A stretch of DNA of 64,000 nucleotides from Physcomitrium patens (Eukaryota; Streptophyta; Bryopsida; Funariales; Funariaceae), in assembly GCF_000002425.4 (NCBI RefSeq), contig NC_037262.1:9909968-9973967 (forward strand), given 5' to 3'. The position numbers and the translations under genes are program-made. Positions within the stretch are counted from its first letter, which is position 1. Each line of letters begins with the position of its first letter. The notes beneath the pieces were generated by a model that was given only the letters and a program-made list of their open reading frames with translations, made no database searches and had not been told where the DNA came from. Shown piece after piece: positions 47,822 through 59,656 of the stretch.

Positions 47822-49373
47822 GTTTTGCCTAACTTTTTAGGGCCAATTGACTTATGTCAAGTATTTTTGTTAATCAATAAAGATCAATGAAAATCAATTA
47901 ATTACTAGAAATTATAGATTCTTACTTATGCACCAAGAAACAAACCCAGTTCCTACAATTTTGATTCATTTTTGGAGGATTAAATGAAGAGGAAACATTT
48001 TACATACATACATACATTCATGCTTTGAGTTTTAAGTATTTGTTTGAGCTTGGTAAGATTTTAGTGGAAATAGGTGGTGCACTTTACAAGCATGGTATGT
48101 GAAAAAGCACGACGTTGAGTGGAGAAGTGAAGTTTAATTTATAAATCTGCAACTAATGGGAAAAAGTGTTCGCCACCCAGTTGCGGTAATTCGTATTTTT
48201 TCACTTATATTCTCTTTCCATTTATTGAAAAGAGAAAAAGCTGTTGCAATGAGCTCTGGAGAACGTGACCCCCACTCCAGCGGTGTAAGGATTAACTATT
48301 CTTAACGGACGGAGAAAACCAACCGTAGCCCTCGTGGCTTCAGTTCTCCATAATACCTGGAAGATATTGTATTCGTAATTAGCAAAGTATATGACACGTT
48401 GTCGTCGTGTCTTTCGTAGACTAGGGGACGTGCCTGCACGTGTGCCCGTGACATCGGCAATTCACCTGCTTGCTTGTTTTATTTTTGCAAATATTACAAC
48501 GAAAAAGTAAACGCGACAGATGCACAAATACGTAGACAAATATCACTGTATTTATATATATATATATATATATATAAACATTTTGACAAGCATGGTATTA
48601 TTTTTATTTCTAGTTGCTTACTCACCAGGATGATTATTTCATTTTTGAAAATTATGAGTTTAAAATTAGGATCAATGAACGATTACATCTTGAAAAAGTC
48701 ATTGTGGAGCAAACAAGTAACCTCAAAGTCTACTTTATATTTTATATTTTATATTTAATTTTTTCAGGTAAAAAATTCATAACATGTAATTTGATTATGA
48801 TGTACTTTAAAATGCAACAACATTGGAACACGGTTTTTAATCACCGAGGAGAAGAAGACAGAGAAGAAGAAAGGAGAACTGAAGGACAGTGAAAATACAT
48901 TAAAATGCACATTTTAATGAATGTACATTTTCTGAATTTGAAATTTTCAAAAAATTTAAATGAAACAACCTCAAAAAATTTACAGTCTGTCTTCAGGATT
49001 TGGGTTACACAAAATTGGCTGTTTTTTTCTACTTCATTTAGATTTTATCGTAGTACAGTGGATCCAGTCTACACTTTAGGAAAATTAAACAAAAATAAGA
49101 GTCATTGTTACATAAATAGGCAAGATTAGTTTTGCTACTAATACACCGTGTTGGAATCATACTGTGATTGACTGAGACTAATTTGACTGAGCATCACTGA
49201 TTCCTGGTTAACAAGTTTTTAACATGTTCCTTAATAACATTATGAATACTGTACAAAACAGATCAAAATGATGGATCAGGTAGAGTTTATAAACTATAAT
49301 GGTAAATATTTGCACCATAATAACTTCTTTCTTTTCAAAGTCACATTTGCATATATTCTGTATATATGTGAAT

Positions 49374-49417
<44 letters not shown>

Positions 49418-49759
49418 AAAATGACAATGCATTGTCATATATCTACTACAACTTGCAATCAATTCAACATATACATATATATATGTATATTTATATATTA
49501 TTCTGATCAATAATTATATTGATATTTTTAATACATATTAACATAAATATAAATAAATAAATGAATAAATATTTTATTAAATCAAACTGATAGTAAAATT
49601 TAATTTTAATATTTTATTTATTTATTTAATAATGAAACCAGGTTTAGATAGCAATGAAAACACCATATATATATATATATATATAAATTAAAAATTCGAC
49701 TATCATTTAAATTTTATCTAATTTAATAAATTTAAGTGCAATAAATGTGTGTATATATA

Positions 49760-49794
<35 letters not shown>

Positions 49795-50369
49795 CTGATA
49801 TGATATTATTACATGGTAGTTAAAAAATTTACAAACAATATTTATATGTATTATAAAAAAATATTAATATGATTTAAGTATTTTACAATACTTTCATAAT
49901 TAAATTTACCATTGTCCAAAACATTTACAATTTAATCTCAATCTTAAAAACCAATTTATGTCAATGTCCAAATATCATGTCTAATCATAAAATTTGATTA
50001 TGCATCTTTTTAATTATTAATTTTTATATTCTTTAAAAAAAAGATTAAACCATTAAATAAAGTTGTGACAACATTCAAATATTAGGATGAAATAAATATT
50101 AAAATAATCTCTTACTTATTGCAATAAATAACCACATCCATACAATATTATTTTAATAAAGTATCTTAGGTAAATATTTTTTGGAAATAATATTATGTTC
50201 ATCAATTGCAAATAATATTTATGCTATCAAAGTCCATATTAAAAAGAAATCTTAATTTTTTTTTAAATCTTTTTATTTATTTTTATACGTAAACAAGATA
50301 TATTTGATGTAACAATTAAGTATAAAAGTTCTTAACTTCTTGACTTCTTATATTTAATGTCATAGACAT
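47822..50369. other. Intergenic DNA right of the transposon nest
   Basis: No gene is recognised. 48160-48480 is less AT-rich, but no frame resembles a protein. Microsatellites: (TA)n at 48552-48577, (TA)n at 49382-49412 and compound (TG)n(TA)n at 49747-49794. Confidence 0.5.
49747..49794. repeat. Compound (GT)n/(AT)n microsatellite
   Basis: Alternating GT and AT blocks, seen directly in the sequence. Confidence 0.9.
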
Positions 50370-50930
50370 ATTGATACTAGTAAAGATAAGAAGAGTTCAA
50401 TAGAAGTAAGTAATTTTTTTAATAACTTGTGGAATAGCTTATTAGAAGTTGCATAGATGCAGATTTCTCTTTCCAAGTGTTTATAGGTGATTTGAAGGTG
50501 GTAAACTTGGCTAACAATTTGGTCGTGTATTACACATATTAAGTACTTGTTTTATAAGTTGGCTACACATTATACATGCTAGTCACTTATGGTATAAGTT
50601 GGCTATGTGGTACATATATTAGAAAATTGCCTTGCAAGTTAGATACATAATCTACAATTTGGACACATATCAAATGGCCTACAATATTCCACCACGTAGC
50701 TCTTTAGTTAGATAGTAAAGATTGGAGGTAAGAATGAGGTCTTTTTCAATCTCATCACTGCCTTTTTTGTATTATTGTCTTAGTTGAAGAATCTCTAGTT
50801 TTTTGTATTTGGCAATAACTATTTTAGTTTTCATCTTATAATTATCTTTAATTTGACTACTTTCTGACATTGAAAGTCATAAGAGTATATTATTTTTTCA
50901 AAGTTTTATTATGATTTATGTTCTTGATAC
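50370..50930 (+). repeat. Decayed LTR and primer-site relic of the chromovirus (A/B) family
   Basis: The stretch TTGCCTTGCAAG (50628-50639), CCACGTAGCTCTTTAGTTAGATAGT (about 50691) and the following GAGGTAAGAATGAGG...TCTCTAGTTTT...GGCAATAACTATTTTAG follow the element A LTR in order. After it, CATTGAAAGTCATAAGAGTATA corresponds to the LTR end plus primer site of A. It is much more diverged than A and B, and its borders are approximate. Confidence 0.6.
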
Positions 50931-53900
50931 CTTACAATTTTTTATTTTTTATTTTTTATTTCTATTAAAGTATAGTTAGATTTTGTATGGCTCAAATTAA
51001 TAGTTGGTGAAATAACCTTCTTATCATGGATTTTGCCTATAACTAATCAACTTTAATATAAGAGAGTATTGTTAAATTAAATATTTGTGGATTGGTATTT
51101 AAAAATATATATAATAATTTGACTACAATTGAAGGTAGTCAATAAGCCTCTCTAACTTGCATCAAAGTTTTTATTGAATTTCCAAACTATTAATTTGCAT
51201 ACTAAATTACATTTAAAGTACCAAAATTTAGAAAATAGGATTATTAAAGAAACCTTAGGATTTAGATGGTTGTTAATAAGTCTTTGTGCTTTTTTCTTTG
51301 CTTAATATCATACATTTTTTATGGAGATGGTTTTGTTGTCTAACTATTCTTTTGGTGAATATAATATTTAATCTTAACATCTAATAATAATACTTTAAGT
51401 TCAAACTCTAGCAATTGAAAATCAAATTGAAAAAAAGCATAAACACTCCATTTTCTACTACTAGAGAATAGTGCAGAATTCCTTCCATGTACAAGCATAT
51501 GAATTAATTTCTATCTTTAATTTTCTTATAATTTTCTTTAAAAATGCTAGCAATTAATGTGGATAGTCTTTCTACTAATAACTGATCAATGTATTATTTA
51601 TTTAAGATATATTATAATATATTTTTTTTACATAATTTTATAGAAAAAAATATTTTTTATATAACGATTTTTTTGCTATTTGTATCCACTATCTTGATAA
51701 AATTATTTCTTGTTATTTTATTTAGTTATTTAAAAATTTTAAATAAAAAAGTATTTTTAACCACCATGTGCATTTAATACATTGGCAAATAATCATTTCT
51801 CTATTTATACTAACTACTTTTGTTTCCTAACTATTTTTTTTTTCTTAATTCTTTTTATACCTAATCTATTTCATTATTTAAACTTAATTCATACTAGCTC
51901 TTTTTTTCTACTTAATAATAAACTTTTGATAATTAAATTAAAGTTTTAAAATTAAAAAATTTCACACCAAAACTTTGAAGTATAAACTAGATTTTATATT
52001 ATTTCTTATTCTAAAATAATTGGTTCTATTCAATGATTATATTAAGAAAAAAATTAATAATACAACTGTCAACCTAATTGTACAAATTTCATGTTTTTTT
52101 TACTTAATTTTCCAGCTCATCTATTTTCTAATATTTTTCAATTATCTATTTGAATAAAAGACATTGTGCTTAAAATTTGTATTATCCACATTCATATATT
52201 AAAAAAACTCTTGATCATCAGTCAATTCCTATTTTCAAGACCAATATAATTAATTTAAATACTTAACTAATGTTTTGAAGACCTTCAATTCATGTATTTT
52301 TTATAAAATCAAAGGTTTTTTAGCAAAAATATTATAAGATTTAAATTCTTTAAATAAATATAAATATATGAAATCAATAATGTATTTTATAAGACTTTAT
52401 AGTAAATCTATGATTCTTAACTTGAAAAAATAAAAAATAAAAATAGTGATATTAGAAAAGTTAAAAAATATGTCTTCTTATATCTAAAAATATTAAATAA
52501 AAAAATCACAATTAGATATACAAAAACAATAATCCATATAAAAAATAAATATAATAAAAAAACAAGAATTGACATACCAAATTAGCTTGCATATTTGACA
52601 TTAAAACATAGTAGTATTTGTAATAGGCTTAGAAAAATTTAAGCTAATTAATTTTCTTTAAAAAAAACCTAAAGAGGACTTTAAATAAAAATCAAGATTT
52701 GATAGATAGTTAAACATGATTTTATAACCAATGAATTCCTCTGGAAGAAAAAAGAATTAAATTTTTGTAATCACAAAATCATTGAATGAATAAAAGATAT
52801 CATCTTTTAAAAATAATATTATACAAATTATATGCATTCTATTACTTTCTAAGTTATACTATGGTTATACTAAGGACTATATAAGGTTATGGTAACAAAG
52901 TCTCAGTTCTTATTTATCTAAGCTTATTGTGGAAATAAATACATATTTTAACAATTTTTTACAAAAATATAATTTTCAACTAAAAATTTAATTAAAAGTT
53001 AAATTTTTAGATAAAAAAATTTCATCAATATTTTCAGTCTTTTATAGAAAAATCATAAAGTAACAGGATAAGAGAAGAAATCAATAGTTTTGTTTTTATA
53101 TTTTTATTTATTTTTTAAAGAACCATTAGGATATTAATTGTTATTAAGTCAAAGATAATAATAAGTCATGATTTTGATAATTGACGTCCAATTATTCTTC
53201 CCAACACTACCCATAAAATGTCTTCTAATACTTTACAACACAGTATCTAAGTTAAAAATAAAACACTTAACAAGAAAAAATAACATTTTTTTTTTTTTTT
53301 TTTTTTTTTTTAATAAAATACAATCTCAACAATATTTTTTTCAACTCAAAACACATCAACATAAACAATAAAATCTAAGCAAGGTTTTGTGTTTCTCAAA
53401 CTAGACTTCCCAAAGACATATAACAAAGTCACTAGATTATTTTTAAAAAAAAAAAATGAAACTTTTGTCATATACTTTACATTGATTTGTGTTTATACGT
53501 ACAAAATAAAATATACCAAATTAATTCCATACTTCAAATTTTGCCATCAATTACAATTTCAGGCTTAACATCATGAATCTATACCCAAGAATTCTCGTAA
53601 AATATAACTCAGTTTGGTCTGAGTATCAATCACACTTTGATTCTATAAATGCAGGAATGGAATTTCCAAAACTATGAAGTCTAAACTGATAAGATGTATG
53701 GACCAAGGTGCGCATGCACAACGGAAGCAAGGTCTATTCCAGTTTGTATGACACAGAGCAGTTGCAGTTAACTCTGGGCACCACAAATTCAATCCCAATA
53801 TAGATGATACCTCGAACTCATTTTGTCTAGAAATTCAATTCGATGCTCTAAAAACCTTAAACCCTTCATACATTTTAGAATGATGTTCAAAACCCATCAT

Positions 53901-54218
53901 GGATTGAAGTGGAGCGAAGGATCCAGAAACATGATTCCTAATGCAGAGATCTACGCCTTTTTGTTTATTTGTTTGTGTGTTCGCTAGTTTGATTGTTTGT
54001 TGCTATTTTGTTGCTGTAAGTAGCAGCTGCCGTTCTATAGCGGAGGGAGGGTTTGGTGGAAAGTAGTTATTTCTACCGGACCCCCAACGATTCACACCCT
54101 ACCTTTCCACTTCCTCTACCGCTTAGATTCTCATAAGTATGGCGCCATTTCGACTGCATTGTTCGCATTTTGCATCAACCTCCCTTCCTCTGCATTTAGA
54201 CATTCCAACGACTGGATC
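50931..54218. other. AT-rich intergenic DNA, then the LTP gene upstream region
   Basis: No gene is recognised between 50931 and about 53700. A 26-base poly(T) run lies at 53286-53311. From about 53700 the composition becomes balanced; 53930-54218 should hold the promoter and leader of the lipid-transfer-like gene. Confidence 0.5.
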
Positions 54219-55876
54219 ATGCAAACCATGTGCAGGAAGATGATGCACAGAATGTCTGCCGTTTTGCTTTTAGTCTTGGTAAGATCTCGTCTGCTGCAGT
54301 TTGGGAAGAATTGAGAGGACATGACTTCAATTGCATTGGATAGTCCTGCGAGCGTTTGGGCTTTTCTGGCGCAAGGAAAGGAGGAATCCAGCTTGTGTCT
54401 CATACTCTTGCGGTTCAGTTTTGATTGTTCGAAGTTGCGATTAGATATCGGAGTTTTGTGCATTGTAATGGTTATTTCGTGTTGAAGGAGTAGGTCCTGT
54501 TCATCGGCGTCGCTGTGAGTGTTGAAAATTTTGAAGATGATGGCAATCTTTTTGTTTCTTTGTTTTTGCCTTTTAACTTGGACTTTCGATTTCCCGCTCC
54601 ATTGCTGTGCGTCATATATAGACGGTGGATTTATTTTGTTACATTATATTTTTCTGTCGTGTTGAGAATGGTTGATAGATGAGGATCCAACGCTGTGATG
54701 GTTTATTAGGTTCGTGTCAACATCATGTCATGATCCTTAGATCGGTCGCTGACCTTCGCTTTCACTTTCGCCACAGCGCTACACATGTTAAGGAAAAGAT
54801 TCACAGTCGACAAGTTGGAGACACAGAAGTTCAATAATTGATTTAAAATACGATTCCAAATTAAATTTACGTAGTAGACGTATGCTTGACTTCTGTGTTA
54901 AGTTAGAAATCGAAAGTTTCTTCAAACTTCGTTTAACTTGAACTTGTTCTAATACTGTGGTTTCAAAGGGAAGCACATTTGGGACTCTAATGCATCATTT
55001 ATGTTTTGTCCTCGTGCCTCCACTTTCTAGAATCTTGCAGAGTAAATGTTAAAGTAATGTGGAGACTTTTGGTATGTTTTATTTCTGCTATCTTTTGTAA
55101 GAGGGATGTGGTCCAACTTGAATGCATGCAGGTAGGAGCAGCAATGACAGCGACGGTAGAAGCGGGAGTTATAGAGAGATGCAATGGGGCGGTTCTGGAG
55201 CTTGTTCCATGCTCTGACTCGATCAAGGGCCCAGGCGCTGATCCTGTGTCCCACGGTTGCTGCATGGCCTTAAGCGAGCTCCTACTCTCACCGGAGTGCC
55301 TGTGTTACGCCGCCACGATTTCGCAAGGTTTCGACATGAAGCAGATTCTCGGGTTACCGGCTGCTTGCAAATTCCACGTTAAACCTCATCAGGCATGTGA
55401 AGGTTCGATGTGCTCACTATCCTTCCCTATAATCGCTGCATTTTGTTTTAACAGAAGTGGTATTGACGCGGATGATCGCTGATGGTGGCAGCTGACACCG
55501 TGTGAAGTCCACCTGAGATTTGTAGAGATGTCCTCTCAAATAAGCTCACGAAAGCATGTTTGCATTGGAATTGGCTTGGCTATGTGACTGAAAGCAAATT
55601 ATGCTTTGTAACCTGGTATTTTGTACCATACATTCTTTCTCTTTGCTGTACAAATCTGACAAGGTGTTTGAGGCGGTTATTAATTGTTCTTGAACTATGG
55701 GACTTGCAGGTATTCCTATTCCAAGCTACCCAGGACGACCTTCTGAAGTTTCTGCTCCCAGTAGCTCAATTAATGACCTACCTCCTCTTGGATTCTCCGA
55801 TGAAATTCGAGAAGAAATAAGAAAAGAGTTCCGAGCACATCAAGTCCGTTTGGAAAGCCTAAAACGAAACCCTTGA
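54219..55876 (+). CDS. Secreted eight-cysteine lipid-transfer-like protein, 165 residues, with a charged C-terminal tail
   Basis: Three coding exons join in phase: 54219-54278, 55132-55402 and 55710-55876 (498 bases with the TGA). Exon 1 gives a short start and the beginning of a signal peptide; the joined h-region is SAVLLLVLVGAAMTATVEA. The mature domain has the eight-cysteine pattern C-x9-C-x15-CC-x11-CxC-x20-C-x9-C (first Cys in ERCNGAV, pair in GCCMAL, then CLC), which defines the plant nsLTP/hydrophobic seed protein fold with four disulfides and a lipid cavity. After the last Cys comes a linker IPIPSYPGRPSEVSAPSS and a hydrophilic end SDEIREEIRKEFRAHQVRLE. There is no hydrophobic GPI tail, unlike LTPG proteins. 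A second ATG at 54228 is a possible start. Probable function: apoplastic lipid binding, for example cuticle formation (inference). Confidence 0.85.
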
Positions 55877-57169
55877 TGAACGTATTCTTCCTCAATATAA
55901 ACGAACGCTTCCCAGAGCTGCTTTCCACATTTGCGACACGAACAATGTGGAGATATCGTGTACATATTGTACCTCAAGCTCCAACTCGTATGATGTTTGT
56001 TTTAGTGATCTTGATGTGGGTTTTCTGAAACACTAGAACTATTATCTTCACTCGGCATGCTGCTCAATAGTGCCATACAACTAAGTTAAAAGAGTACCGA
56101 CTGACAGAAATACACATAAAAAAAGCTGGCCGAAGCCAGTGTAAACAATTATGAGATTAAATTATAAATCTTTTTCACAAACCAATGCCAATAGAACTCA
56201 ACTTAGGCACAATGTCTTGCTAAAGTTATAAAATCTTATAATTTTAGCAATGAGGCTAAATTTTGGCACAATGTCTTGACTAATGAGGTAAAATGCTATA
56301 TTCGAGTGTTGAGTTAATTTTAAATTACTTAACAAATGAAAATGTTTCGTGAGAAGGAATAAGTGAAAACTGATTAATGAATAATTAAGTTTTTAAATAA
56401 ATTAATTAAAATTTTATTTAATTTTGCAAGATATGATGTTAATTTTAGGATGTATTATAGAATAATCATGTCATAATCACGTTTTCTATTTATTTTTTAA
56501 ATCACAAAGGTAATAATATTTTTTTATTGATAGATTGATTTATTTATTATGTCAAATTTTATTTTTAGTTCTATTTTAATATAATTATTAAATATGTATC
56601 TAAAATTATAAAATAAATAAAAAAATAAATATTTTAAAAAAATTAAAATTATAATGGCATATTTTAATTTAATTTAAAATATATATATTTAAAAATAATA
56701 ATTAATTTTTAAAAATAATATATAAAAGATAAATATGTGAATGCATGTCAAATATGGTTATAAAATCAATTTTATCTTATTTCAAGTTGTATTATCTTAT
56801 ATAAAGATAATATTATTTAATTATTTATTTGTGGATATACATCTATAAAATGACAATACATTAATTTGTATATACTTATTTATTTGATAACTACTTAAAT
56901 TAATAAGTATTCAAATCTTCACAAAAAGTAATTCATTATCTTAACAAAAGTAGAAGCTTGTAACACTGCTAATTCCATATAATATTCTTATAAATAAGAA
57001 GAAAATTTGAAGAAATCACAAAAAATAGGTTTTGATTTCATACACTTCTAAATAGCAATTCTATATACCATACTTGGAAGATTGTTTCTTATGTACAAAA
57101 TGTGTGCACTTAAGGCTTTCAACTTGTTAAGTGGCAAGTAAACACAAAATAGTAAGAGAAACATAATGT
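55877..57169. other. 3' region of the LTP gene and AT-rich intergenic DNA
   Basis: 55877-56100 is probably the 3' untranslated region. From 56150 the sequence is very AT-rich, with no frame or repeat recognised. Confidence 0.5.
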
Positions 57170-59656
57170 TGTCATAGTAGAGAGAGTTGCCTCAAGAAAG
57201 CACTAGGCCTTTGGCTGTCACTAATCAATCAAACAAGTTGCAAGATTATAAAATACATATATAATTTATAGCTTCTCTTCAAGAAGACAATTACATCAAA
57301 TACACAAGTCTAAGATGCATAAGAATATCTAAGATGTGACTAGATATCCTAAAATCACTTCTACTCTTATGAGGATTCCTTCCATAAATGTATCTGTGAG
57401 TTCCACTAATTGATCTTAATTGGTGGATTAGTTAAAAATATAGTATTGAGTCATTTAATGAGATAAATACTAAGGCTAAAGAGTCTTTTTGACTATTCAC
57501 ATACTTGTTAGAATTTTGAAGTATTTATAAATATAAAAGACTTATTAGAAGAAAAATTACAATATTAGAGTCTTAATAAGTCTTGGAGGCAATTATCTTA
57601 GTTAGTTTAGTATTTTTACTCATTATAGAGTATTAATGATTAGTAATTGAGACAAATTTCTATATTGGCTTCATATTTACATGTATTACTTACAAAAATC
57701 CTATCAATGATTAATTAATAGTTAAAAGAAGCATGAAAAAGAACTTCATGTCTTTTAAGTTATGTATGTAGAAAATAGGATTTTTAGTGGATTTAAATTG
57801 ATTTTATTGCTATAAAAAATCATAAAAATAGAAAAATATAACCTTTTATAGATATTAGCATTATAAAAATATTTTAAGATTTTTTAGAATTTATTTAGAA
57901 TTTATTTAGGATTTTTTATGAATTTTAAAGAAAATTTCAAGACCTTAGTAAAATTGAGTTTTACAACCTTAAGAGCCACTATGAAGAAATGAAACAAGAT
58001 TTGAAGACTATACAAGGTTTCTAGGCTAATTGGATGTTTTTGGATACCATGGTGAAGTCAAAAATACAAAAAAAGTAATTTTACTATTAGAAATAGGAGG
58101 ACCAGCAGCTAGTATAGTCCTTGTAAGAAGAGAGGTGCACAATTCCCACATAGGTTGTACCACCTTGGATATAGGTAGGAAGATAAGACTAAGGCCTCAA
58201 GGCCTCTTTAAAAGACCAATATACACTACTTGTGAGCCTTGGTGAGGTTCGAACTCCTGATTTCTTAAGCAAGTTACTCTTGAGGTAAAAATTATTTACT
58301 TAACTTTTCTATTATTTACATTCTATTTTTAATCTATCATAACTTATTCATAATAACTTGGAATTACATGATTTTTATGTCATTGAAAAGATAAAAAATT
58401 ATATATCTTAAAATATTTTTTACTTTTTACTTTTTATTAGGTGAAAATCCAATGAACAGACCGTGACTAATTTTGTAGTGTACAATTGCTTGATTGCACT
58501 TGTTTCACTTATTTGGTGTTGTCCTTCTTTTGTTCTTGTTTATTGCTACTTCTACTTCTTACCATCAATTACAAACAACTCTTAATTGAGACCATCTTGT
58601 AATTTGGAGTGAAGAAAAAATTTACCCTCACAGTATTATTTAATAACTTCTAATCTAAATGTCTAGTTGGATTCAAAATTCTCCACAAGTTAACTTATAT
58701 CCTTGACTACTTCTATACAAAAATTCAACTATAAATTCATTTCAAGACTTCTAATATTTTATAATCTCTAGCACATTTTAAATATGTTAATTTTTAGGCA
58801 ACCACGAACTAATTCCTTCATATCTTAAAAATCCAATGCTCAAATACCATGAATTTTTAGGTACAAATTTTTAATATAGTCATTTATATTTAAATAAATT
58901 TTGAACCAATTTTTTTTCAAAAATTCAAGATATGATAAAAACCAAAACATCTATTAAAAACAACTTAGTTACAAATCTCAGTTTTGAATATTAACTTTGA
59001 ATAATTTTTTTTATTTTTTTATTTTTTTAGATTAGAATATATCAATTGCTTTATATGAAATGTAGCTCTTTAAGTCCGCTTTTGAACTTCACTTTCCAAT
59101 TCTTCAAAGCTTTTCTACAACTCTCTATATGCTTAAAAGAATAATAGTAGTTACCAAAATCACATCCTAACTTCAAAAAACCATAACTCTCTCATTACTA
59201 CTCCAAATCACACATTTCTTTAATCCAAATTCTAGTCCAAAATATAAAATTTTGAATCCAACCTCCAAAATTTGAATGCAGTGCCTTTCCTCGAATGGAT
59301 TGCTATAAAGTGGTCTCAAACTTTAAAGCGGTTCTAGATAATATCTTGAAGGCCATTGAGCATGATTTTCAACCAATAGAAATGAAGTCCTCTATCACCC
59401 ATTTTATCCATCCACATAGAATGGCTTAGGAATCAAAATATTATACTTTTTATTCCAAAGCCCATCTAAACTTCTTACTAATAAATCTTATATCTTCTAT
59501 CTTTAATTACAAAACTTAAACTATAAATTTAAATAAATTAGATAAATTTTTTATCATATTTATTTAATTTTAATTTAATTTAATTTTTAATTAAAATCCA
59601 AACTTTCATAATATTTCATATTATTTTTATATATTATGCTACTTTCTAGCATGACA
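57170..59656 (-). mobile_element. Decayed LTR of the element C family, minus orientation, with an internal insertion
   Basis: 57170-57400 (TGTCATAGTAGAGAGAG, TTGCCTCAAGAAAGC, GCTGTCACTAATCAATC) is the reverse complement of the end of the solo LTR in element A. 59320-59420 (GGCCATTGAGCATGATTTTC, CAACCAATAGAAATGAAG) matches the reverse complement of its first third. TAGCATGACA at 59647-59656 fits its first bases. The total (about 2.5 kb) is twice the LTR length, so roughly 1.2 kb between about 57440 and 58560 is foreign. No clear target duplication is left (ATGT against ACAT), as expected for an old copy. Confidence 0.55.

Noticed and set aside
48474..49513. Frames of 74-100 codons running through TA repeats
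   Set aside because: The peptides are runs of Tyr/Ile from microsatellites, not genes.
54131..54463. 110-codon minus-strand frame
   Set aside because: It is antisense to the first exon and leader of the lipid-transfer-like gene and has no motif.
58030..58260. Plus-strand frame and a GGTTCGAACTC box resembling a tRNA/SINE B box
   Set aside because: No matching A box or cloverleaf was found, and the frame has no family motif. It lies in the insert of an old LTR.
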